5,842 nt of DNA, taken from positions 12,537 through 18,378 of the forward strand of contig CAYOHP010000127.1 in assembly GCA_964403795.1 (NCBI GenBank), written 5' to 3'. The translations under genes and the position numbers were made by a program. Numbering within the stretch: position 1 is the first letter of the stretch; every line of letters starts with the position of its first letter. This DNA is from CAYOHP01 sp964403795 [NCBI: uncultured bacterium] (lineage in GTDB: Bacteria > Muiribacteriota > UBA6191 > CAZXTJ01). The notes beneath the pieces are model-generated. The model worked only from the letters and a program-made list of their open reading frames with translations. It did not search any database and was not told the DNA's origin. Positions 1 to 5,073 of the stretch are shown one piece after another.

Positions 1-76
1 CGTGCCGCCCAAGCTCATCGTCTGCGAGACCGCCCTGTTCGACGACGCGACGGTCGGGAAGACCGAGGTGAGGTGA
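1..76 (+). CDS. C-terminal end of an unidentified protein (partial, 5' end outside window)
   Basis: Reading from base 2, an open frame of 24 codons runs to a TGA at 74-76 and encodes a tail ending DDATVGKTEVR. It is too short to place in a family. The stop lies three bases before the ATG of the prepilin-like gene, and that gene's ribosome binding site (AGGTGA, 71-76) lies within these last codons, so the two are probably translated together. Because prepilin-like genes usually occur in clusters, this could be another pilin-like or secretion protein, but nothing in the visible residues shows it. The frame is supported by its GC-rich third positions and by the tight junction. Confidence 0.55.
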   Translation, partial: VPPKLIVCETALFDDATVGKTEVR

Positions 77-79
77 CCC

Positions 80-637
80 ATGGCACGCCGATCCGCACGC
101 CGGGCCTTCTCGATCCTGGAGGTCTCCATCGGGGCCTTCCTGCTGGCCTTCCTCATGGTGCCGACCTGGAACATGCTCCAGGGAGCCGGGAAGTCCATCG
201 AACGGACCGACCAGCGGCGCATGACGCGCTTCCTGGCCAACCAGATCCTGGAGCGGGTCGAGGCCGTGGACTTCATGGTCCTCTACAACGAGTTCAAGGC
301 GGCGAAGAACGTCGTCTCGGGCGCCAATCCGCTGAACCTGAGCCAGGAGACGATCGACGAGGTGGCGCGCCAGGGCTGGACGGTGTCGCTCCGGTTCGAG
401 TTCATGACGCACGACGAACTCGGCACCAACCCGGGCGATCCCATGAAGGCCCCCAAGGGCATCCTCCACCTCCAGGGCGGGCACATCACCCTGGCGATCG
501 ACCGGCCCGGGCTGCCCGACGCGGTGTTCCGCAAGCCCCTCTACTGCCCCCTGATCCTGGGCCGGCCCGGCCTCCTGGTCAGCCAGTGCCCGGCCCTGAA
601 CGCGGCGCTGCGCGCCAGCCTCGCCCACGTACCATGA
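80..637 (+). CDS. Prepilin-like protein with type IV pilin/type II secretion N-terminal methylation motif
   Basis: This 185-residue protein begins with a short, arginine-rich leader (residues 1-9). A prepilin peptidase motif follows: Ala9 at -1, Phe10 at +1 and Glu14 at +5 (A|FSILE), then a hydrophobic helix through about residue 27 with Pro28. This is the class III signal that the PilD/GspO peptidase cleaves and N-methylates. The -1 residue is Ala rather than the usual Gly, which is tolerated in some minor pilins. The rest (about 30-185) is an amphipathic helix and a globular part I cannot assign. Cys156 and Cys170 near the C-terminus could form a disulfide. Size and layout fit a minor pilin or pseudopilin (PilV/GspI-like) acting in the inner membrane and periplasm as part of a pilus or secretion pseudopilus, but the exact subfamily cannot be set. 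The ATG at 80 follows AGGTGA closely. No pilus motor or secretin gene is visible. Confidence 0.8.
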   Translation: MARRSARRAFSILEVSIGAFLLAFLMVPTWNMLQGAGKSIERTDQRRMTRFLANQILERVEAVDFMVLYNEFKAAKNVVSGANPLNLSQETIDEVARQGWTVSLRFEFMTHDELGTNPGDPMKAPKGILHLQGGHITLAIDRPGLPDAVFRKPLYCPLILGRPGLLVSQCPALNAALRASLAHVP

Positions 638-640
638 GGA
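634..640 (+). promoter_or_regulatory. Stop/start junction between prepilin-like gene and glycosyltransferase
   Basis: The sequence ATGAGGA overlaps the TGA stop of the prepilin-like gene (635-637) and contains the only purine-rich stretch (GAGGA, 636-640) before the GTG start at 644. The spacing is unusually short, which suggests that the glycosyltransferase relies on translational coupling to the upstream gene. The ATG at 634 opens only a ten-codon frame ending at 666, so it is not the glycosyltransferase start. Confidence 0.4.
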
Positions 641-643
641 CCG

Positions 644-2179
644 GTGGGCGAACCCCAGGTCCGTGATCCGACCTCCGAGCCCGGCGCCGATCCCTGGCTC
701 GGGGGTCTCGCCCTGCTCGGCCTCGGGCTCCTGCTGGCAGTCCTCTACCTGAACCGGATCAGCCTGGGAGGCCCGCTGGGCCAGGCCCCGGACTGGGTCG
801 TGGACCTCGCCTGGCCCCTGGAAGCGCTCCACACCGCCGTGTTCGGACCGCTGGCCCGGGACGAGTGGAAGGTCACCGGCCAGGCCCACCGGGTCAGGCA
901 GGCGGTCCTCTGCCTGGCCGCCGCCTCGTGCCTCTACCTGCCGGCCTGCTGGATCGTCCTCCGGAGGCCAGCATCTCCGGGCTCGCCCCGCCTCGCCGGG
1001 ATCCTGGCGGTCTCGATCGCGTGCCGCTTCCTGCTGGTCTTCTCCCCGCCCCTGCTCGAGACCGATCCCTACCGCTACCTCTGGGACGGAGCGGTCGCCC
1101 GGGCCGGGGTGAACCCCTACCGGTTCGCGCCCGAGGAGGTGCAGCACTTCGCCGACGGGCTCGAGGTCCCGGGCCGCTCCCCCGCCGAGCGGGTCGAGCT
1201 GGCCCGCCTGGCCCATCTGCTCCGGGATCCCGCCCTGCTCGAGACCCTGGTCAAGGTGAACCACCCGAACGTCCCGACCCTCTACCCGCCGCTCGCCCAG
1301 CGCCTCTTCGCGCTGGCAGCCGGCCTCGCCCCCGGGAACATCCTGATCTTGAAGGCCCTGGTGGCGGCCATCGATCTCGGCGTCCTCCTCGCCCTCCTCC
1401 CCTTGCTCCGCATCCTGGGACGCCCGCCGGAGTGGGTGCTCCTCTACGGCTGGTGCCCGCTGGTCCTGAAGGAGTACGCCCAGAGCGCCCACTACGACCC
1501 GCTGGCCACCCTGTTCCTGCTTGCGGCCCTCGCCCTGCTGCTGCGGGGCCGCGGAGTCGCGGCGGGGGTGGCGGCTGGCCTGGCCGTCACCGGCAAGTTC
1601 TTCCCGCTGGTCGTGCTGGTGGTCCTGGCCCGAAGCTTCGGCGCCAAGGGCATCGCCGCGGCGCTCGCCACCATCGCCGTCATGACCCTCCCCTACCTCG
1701 GGATCGGCGCCCGGATCGGGGACGGGCTCCTCGTCTTCGGGACGAGCTGGGTCTGGAATGCCTCCGTCTTCGAGCTGGTGCGCAGCCTCACCGGCTCCCT
1801 GGTCGCCGCCAAGATCGTCCTGGTCCCGCTCGGCATCCTCGGCCTGCTCCTCCTGGCGCGCCTCCCCGAGGACTCCCCGGCCCGGGTCGTCGCCAAGGCC
1901 GAAGCCGCGATCGCCCTGCTCTTCGTCCTCTCGCCGGTCCAGAACCCCTGGTACGGAGCCTGGCTCGTACCTTTCGCGGCCCTGGGGGGCTCGCTCGCCT
2001 GGCCGGTCCTCTCCGGCGGCATGCTCGCCTACTACGGCTACCACGCCGGCAAGACCTGGACGGTGACGGCACCGCTCGTCGGGCTGCGCTTCGACCTGCG
2101 CTGGCTCGAGTACCTCCCGGCCTACGCCCTCCGTCTCTCCGAATCCGCTGCGGGAAGGCAGCCATGCCGCGCCCCATGA
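644..2179 (+). CDS. Multi-pass membrane glycosyltransferase, GT-C / GT87-mannosyltransferase-like
   Basis: This is a 511-residue hydrophobic protein with about ten membrane segments, roughly at 18-36, 86-106, 117-137, 232-256, 284-300, 304-328, 335-353, 386-405, 418-434 and 437-463. After the third segment comes the block ETDPYRYLWDG (139-149) followed by GVNPYRFAP (155-163). Further on are TLYPPLAQ (212-219) and SAHYDPLA (281-288). This set is typical of polyprenol-phosphate-sugar-dependent GT-C enzymes annotated as GT87, DUF2029 or alpha-1,6-mannosyltransferase-like. In that fold an acidic residue in the first large external loop is catalytic, so Asp141 (with Glu139) is the likely candidate. 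Expected role: transfer of a sugar, perhaps mannose, from a lipid carrier to a glycolipid, polysaccharide or protein on the outer face of the inner membrane. Donor and acceptor cannot be read from sequence. The GTG start at 644 is the only reasonable start, since the in-frame stop of the previous gene lies just upstream. GAGGA at 636-640 may be its binding site, although its spacing of three bases is short. Confidence 0.8.
   Translation: MGEPQVRDPTSEPGADPWLGGLALLGLGLLLAVLYLNRISLGGPLGQAPDWVVDLAWPLEALHTAVFGPLARDEWKVTGQAHRVRQAVLCLAAASCLYLPACWIVLRRPASPGSPRLAGILAVSIACRFLLVFSPPLLETDPYRYLWDGAVARAGVNPYRFAPEEVQHFADGLEVPGRSPAERVELARLAHLLRDPALLETLVKVNHPNVPTLYPPLAQRLFALAAGLAPGNILILKALVAAIDLGVLLALLPLLRILGRPPEWVLLYGWCPLVLKEYAQSAHYDPLATLFLLAALALLLRGRGVAAGVAAGLAVTGKFFPLVVLVVLARSFGAKGIAAALATIAVMTLPYLGIGARIGDGLLVFGTSWVWNASVFELVRSLTGSLVAAKIVLVPLGILGLLLLARLPEDSPARVVAKAEAAIALLFVLSPVQNPWYGAWLVPFAALGGSLAWPVLSGGMLAYYGYHAGKTWTVTAPLVGLRFDLRWLEYLPAYALRLSESAAGRQPCRAP
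2153..2158 (+). promoter_or_regulatory. Ribosome binding site deciding the cupredoxin gene start
   Basis: GGAAGG at 2153-2158 lies five bases before the ATG at 2164. A second in-frame ATG at 2176 overlaps the glycosyltransferase stop (ATGA) but would be 17 bases from this site, so 2164 is preferred. Either choice leaves the signal peptide intact. Confidence 0.55.
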
Positions 2180-3087
2180 CGCGCCCCGCCTCCCCGGCAC
2201 CGGCGGCCACCCCCGGCCGAGGGTCGCGACTGGGCCTCCTGCTCCTGGCCACCCTGGCCGTCCGCGCCTGCGGTCCCGGGCCGGTCCCGACGCCGGAGCC
2301 CCCGCCGGCCACGATCTCCCCGAGCCCGGATCCGATCCCTAAGCCGCCGCCTCCCCCCGTCTGGACCGGGCCGGGCGCCATCCTCGAAGGCCGGGTGCGC
2401 CTCCTGCAATCGGCTCCTCCGCTGCGCCCCTACCCGGTGGTGAGCCAGACCGATCTGTGCGGACCCAAGCCCAAACCCAACGAGACCCTGGTGGTCGACC
2501 CCGAGGGAGGGATCGCCAACCTCGTCGTCATGCTCCCGAGGACCCAACCGGTCCCCGAGGCCCCCGTCCCGGCGCCGCCGGTCATGGACCAGCGGGCCTG
2601 CGTCTTCGTCCCCCACCTGGTGGCGGTGGCCGAAGGCGACCCGGTGCGGTTCCGGAACTCCGACCCGACCCTCCACAACGTCCACGGGATCAGCGACCCG
2701 GGTGGCTACGACCGCTTCAACCTCGGCATGCCGGGAGGCGGCGTGGACCAGGACCTCGTCCTCAAGCGCTCGGAAGCCATCCGGATCCGCTGCGACGCGG
2801 GACATCGTTGGATGCGGGCGATCCTCTACGTGACGCCCACCCGCCTCCACGCGGTCTCGGACCGGACCGGCAGGTTCCGGATCCCGGGAATCCCGGAGGG
2901 CTCCCATCCGATCGAGGTCTGGCACGAGACCCTGGGGCGCCTGGCGATCCGCCGGCGCTTCGGGCCCGAGGGAACCGTGGTCCTCGACCTCGAAGCCGGC
3001 CTCGACCCGGCACCGTTCCTGCGGGAGGTTCCCGTACTCGCAACGCCTTCGACCCCCGCCACCACCGTGGCCACGGTCGAGCCGTGA
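2164..3087 (+). CDS. Exported cupredoxin-like protein with C-terminal carboxypeptidase-regulatory-like domain, probable lipoprotein
   Basis: This is a 307-residue protein. Residues 1-35 are a basic stretch and a hydrophobic core (LGLLLLATLAV) ending at Cys36 in VRAC. That is a plausible lipobox, though Arg at -2 is unusual. A proline-rich linker (about 39-70, including five consecutive prolines) suggests a tether to the membrane. Residues 72-225 carry the pattern of methylamine-utilisation-type cupredoxins: DLCG (Cys99), GGIANLVV (115-122), QRAC (Cys146), NSDPTLHNVHG (165-175), FNLGMPGG, and IRCDAGHRWM (208-217). Candidate type 1 copper ligands are His171 or His174, Cys210, His214 and Met217. 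Residues 226-280 (DRTGRFRIPGIPEG, then EVWHETLG) match the carboxypeptidase-regulatory beta-sandwich that commonly follows in this family. The likely role is a periplasmic or outer-membrane copper electron-transfer or copper-binding protein; its partner is unknown. The gene overlaps the glycosyltransferase by 16 bases and ends 19 bases before selD. The reading frame stays open far upstream of 2164, but that part is antisense-free shadow of the glycosyltransferase frame and is not used. Confidence 0.82.
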   Translation: MPRPMTRPASPAPAATPGRGSRLGLLLLATLAVRACGPGPVPTPEPPPATISPSPDPIPKPPPPPVWTGPGAILEGRVRLLQSAPPLRPYPVVSQTDLCGPKPKPNETLVVDPEGGIANLVVMLPRTQPVPEAPVPAPPVMDQRACVFVPHLVAVAEGDPVRFRNSDPTLHNVHGISDPGGYDRFNLGMPGGGVDQDLVLKRSEAIRIRCDAGHRWMRAILYVTPTRLHAVSDRTGRFRIPGIPEGSHPIEVWHETLGRLAIRRRFGPEGTVVLDLEAGLDPAPFLREVPVLATPSTPATTVATVEP

Positions 3088-3093
3088 CCCCAC

Positions 3094-3100
3094 AAGGAGG
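3094..3100 (+). promoter_or_regulatory. Strong Shine-Dalgarno for the true selD start
   Basis: AAGGAGG at 3094-3100 is a near-perfect anti-16S complement. It lies six bases before the ATG at 3107 and sits in the 19-base gap after the cupredoxin gene. It shows that translation starts at 3107, upstream of the in-frame UGA, and not at the internal GTG at 3197, which has no comparable site. Confidence 0.85.
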
Positions 3101-3106
3101 CGCCCG

Positions 3107-4171
3107 ATGACCGGTATCGAGTCCAAGCCCACCCTCGTCCAGTCCTGCGGCACCGGGGGCTGAGCGGCCAAGCTGGATCCCCAGCTCCTCGCGCAGGTGC
3201 TGCGCGGCCTCACCCGACGCCCCGATCCCCGCCTCCTGGTCGGCTTCGACCACGCCGACGACGCCGCCGTCGTGCGCCTCTCCGACGACCTGGCCCTGGT
3301 CTTCACCACCGACTTCTTCCCTCCCATGATCGAGGACCCGCGGGTCTACGGACGGATCGCCGCCGCCAACGCCCTCTCCGACGTCTACGCCATGGGCGGC
3401 ACACCGCTGGTGGCGCTGAACCTGGTGACCTTCCCCTCGAAGAAGCTCCCGCCCGAGGTCCTGACCGAGGTCCTGGAAGGCGCCGGCGAGGTCTGCGCCC
3501 TGGCCGGATGCGCGGTGGGAGGCGGCCACACCGTCACCGGCGACCGCCTCGAGTTCGGATTGGCCGTGGCCGGCACGGTGCACCCGGATCGGATCGCGAC
3601 CTCCACCGGGCTCGTCGGGGGCGAGTTCCTGGTCCTGACCAAGCCGCTCGGCACCGGGATCCTGACCACCGCCATGACGCGCGGCGTGGCGGGATCCTCC
3701 GCCTCGGCGGCCACCCTCGCCTCCATGGCGGAATTGAATCGCGTCGCCGGCGAGGCCATCGCCCGCTTCGGCCTGCGCGCCGCCACCGACGTGACCGGGT
3801 TCGGCCTCCTCGGCCATCTGAGGCATCTGGTCGAGGGCTCCGCCCGGGGCGCCGAGATCTGGGGCGGGCAGCTCCCGCTCCTGCCCGAGGTCCGCCTCCA
3901 TGCCGGGGCCGGGCTCCGCACCGGAGGTGCAGCCCGCAACCGCGCCTATGTCGAGGCGATCCTGGACCTCTCGCTCGGCCTACCCGACGACCTGTTCCAG
4001 GTGGCCCTCGATCCTCAGACCTCCGGCGGCATGCTGCTGGCGGTCCCCGGACCGACCCTCGACGAAGTGCTCTCCTTCCTGGAAGAGTCCGGCACGCCAT
4101 GCCGCTCCGTGATCGGGCGCGTGGATCGCGACGGCCCGGGCCGGATCCGAATGCTGGAGAGCCGTCCCTAG
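3107..4171 (+). CDS. selD: Selenide, water dikinase (selenophosphate synthetase) with in-frame UGA selenocysteine
   Basis: SelD makes selenophosphate from selenide and ATP in the cytoplasm, the selenium donor for Sec-tRNA and selenouridine. The gene reads through a TGA at 3161-3163 and gives 354 residues with Sec19, close to the 347 of E. coli SelD. The N-terminal motif GTGG-U-AAKLDP puts Sec19 at the E. coli Cys17 position and Lys22 at Lys20. Further family blocks: GFDHADDAAV (46-55), TTDFFPP (67-73) with Asp69, GRIAAANALSDVYAMGG (82-98) with Asp92, VGGGHTVTGD (137-146), LTKPLGTGIL (177-186), ATDVTGFGLLGH (226-237) with Asp228, and LDPQTSGGML (301-310). Asp52, Asp69, Asp92 and Asp228 match the metal/ATP ligands known as Asp51, 68, 91 and 227. 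Cys14 is an additional nearby thiol. The start at 3107 is fixed by a strong ribosome binding site; starting at the GTG at 3197 would remove Sec19 and Lys22. It is the last gene of the + run and ends at TAG 4169-4171. Confidence 0.95.
3161..3163 (+). other. UGA codon recoded as selenocysteine (Sec19 of SelD)
   Basis: This TGA is in frame with conserved SelD sequence on both sides: SCGTGG before it and AAKLDP after it. It falls exactly where the family has its catalytic Cys or Sec. Homology resumes without a gap or frameshift, so termination here would make no sense. The recoding is inferred from position and family knowledge; Sec incorporation itself needs SelB and tRNA-Sec, which are outside the window. 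Confidence 0.93.
3171..3186 (+). other. Perfect 6-bp hairpin just after the UGA
   Basis: AGCTGG (3171-3176) pairs perfectly with CCAGCT (3181-3186) around a four-base loop ATCC. It begins seven bases after the UGA. The loop has no guanine and is closer to the UGA than usual for a bacterial SECIS, so it is more likely a lower or auxiliary element than the SelB-binding loop itself. Confidence 0.45.
3189..3207 (+). promoter_or_regulatory. Candidate bacterial SECIS hairpin for selD
   Basis: TCGCGCAG (3189-3196) pairs with CTGCGCGG (3200-3207) around a GTG triloop (3197-3199): seven Watson-Crick pairs plus one terminal U-G pair. Thirty-three bases separate the UGA from the loop. As I recall the published bacterial SECIS pattern, it has a small apical loop with a G in its first two positions, roughly 16-37 bases after the UGA, and this hairpin fits. 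SelB would bind it to deliver Sec-tRNA. The element lies in coding sequence (AQVLRG), so coincidence in GC-rich DNA cannot be excluded. Confidence 0.6.
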
Positions 4172-4172
4172 A

Positions 4173-5054
4173 TCACGCCATCGCCGCGTGGAGGGGGTGG
4201 TCGGGCTCCGGAGGCCCGGCCCGGAAGGCGCCGGTGGCGGCCAGGGCGAGGGCCAGGGTGCCCAGGGCGAAGGCGGTGAGCATCCCTCCCATCCCGATCA
4301 GGACCTTGGTCCCCGCGTCCTGCCAGGTGAGGAAGGGTCCCAGGCCCAGGAACAGGGCCCGGAAGGCCGCGTGGAAGACCAGGGGAGGCCAGATCGATCC
4401 GGTGGCGAGCCGCTCGCGCCCCAGGATCAGACCCAGCGACAGGCAGGTGATCCAGAGGCACCGCATCGCCAGGCCGGGCTCGAAGTTGCCATCGAGGGCG
4501 TCCGGGAGATACCGGGGTACCAGCCAGGCAGCATAGCCGAGCCCGGCCATGACCAGGGGTGCCGGCGCCCCGGCCTCGACCAGCGCCGGGACCAGGAGGC
4601 CCCGCCACCCGAGCTCCTCGCCCAGGACCTGGAGCCCGGCGAGCAGGAAGAGGCCGAGCGCGAGGCCCAGGACCGCCCCGACGAAGGCCGGCCCGCTCGA
4701 CCCCACCCGATCGGCCAGGGCGGGAGGCACGTGGAAGACGAGGAGACCGTCCGACCAGGAGAAGCCGAAGATCGCCACGAAGAGGACGACGGGAAACACC
4801 AGGGCCAGGACCAGGAAGTCGAGGCGGGGCAGGCGGAGCCCCAGGTCCGGCGCCGGTGCCGGCCGGATCCAGAGGGTCGCCGCCGCGGCCGCGGCCGGGA
4901 GCCACGAGACGAGGAAGGCCGCCACCCAGGCACCGGGCCCTGTGCCGGGGCCTCCCCGGAGCAATCCCGCGCACCCCAGGCTGGCGATGCCCAGGAACAC
5001 CATGAACAGGAGGACCCGCCTCGGTGCCTCGTACCCGGATTCGCCCGGTCCCAT
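4173..5054 (-). CDS. CPBP-family (Rce1/Abi-like) intramembrane protein with degenerate active site
   Basis: This is a 293-residue membrane protein with about eight hydrophobic segments, roughly at 13-33, 41-62, 78-97, 122-143, 164-179, 197-212, 219-240 and 250-275. Motif 1 of the CPBP family is intact: GEELGWRGLL, with Glu146, Glu147 and Arg151. Motif 2, usually FxxxH, reads YAAWL (174-178), so the histidine is replaced by leucine. Motif 3, usually HxxxN or HxxxD, reads HAAFR (228-232), with His228 kept and the last residue changed to Arg. CPBP members are glutamate-type intramembrane proteases, or in bacteria proteins of unclear role linked to immunity, prenylated-protein processing or transporter maturation. 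Loss of these residues suggests weak or no protease activity. The ATG at 5054 follows a purine-rich GAGGTGGGAG closely and lies 19 bases after the tnaA stop, so the two are probably cotranscribed. It ends one base from the selD stop. Confidence 0.85.
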   Translation of the reverse strand: MGPGESGYEAPRRVLLFMVFLGIASLGCAGLLRGGPGTGPGAWVAAFLVSWLPAAAAAATLWIRPAPAPDLGLRLPRLDFLVLALVFPVVLFVAIFGFSWSDGLLVFHVPPALADRVGSSGPAFVGAVLGLALGLFLLAGLQVLGEELGWRGLLVPALVEAGAPAPLVMAGLGYAAWLVPRYLPDALDGNFEPGLAMRCLWITCLSLGLILGRERLATGSIWPPLVFHAAFRALFLGLGPFLTWQDAGTKVLIGMGGMLTAFALGTLALALAATGAFRAGPPEPDHPLHAAMA

Positions 5055-5073
5055 CTCCCACCTCGCCTCACGC

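Noticed and set aside
635-646. The TGA ending the prepilin-like gene is in the same frame as the following glycosyltransferase, so in a Sec-using organism it could be read through as a fusion.
   Set aside because: No redox motif or family homology spans this TGA. The upstream protein has a sensible pilin-like length, and a GTG start lies two codons later. It is an ordinary stop followed by a new gene.
634-666. Ten-codon frame from ATG 634, overlapping the prepilin-like stop as ATGA.
   Set aside because: It is too short, shows no recognisable content, and overlaps the glycosyltransferase start in another frame. It is most likely accidental.
865-2163. Long open + frame continuous with the cupredoxin gene upstream of 2164.
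   Set aside because: The translation is Arg/Pro/Gly-rich and low in hydrophobic order, as expected for an off-frame reading of GC-rich coding DNA. The glycosyltransferase in the other frame has clear membrane segments and motifs.
2122-3901. Long - strand open frames across the cupredoxin gene and selD.
   Set aside because: They are antisense shadows typical of high-GC DNA: compositionally biased, with no recognisable motifs, and they overlap confidently identified genes.
4132-4143. Perfect 12-base palindrome CGGCCCGGGCCG near the end of selD, considered as a terminator.
   Set aside because: It would form only a 4-bp stem with a 4-base loop, lies inside coding sequence 25 bases before the stop codon, and has no T-run after it. 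Such palindromes are expected by chance at this GC content.
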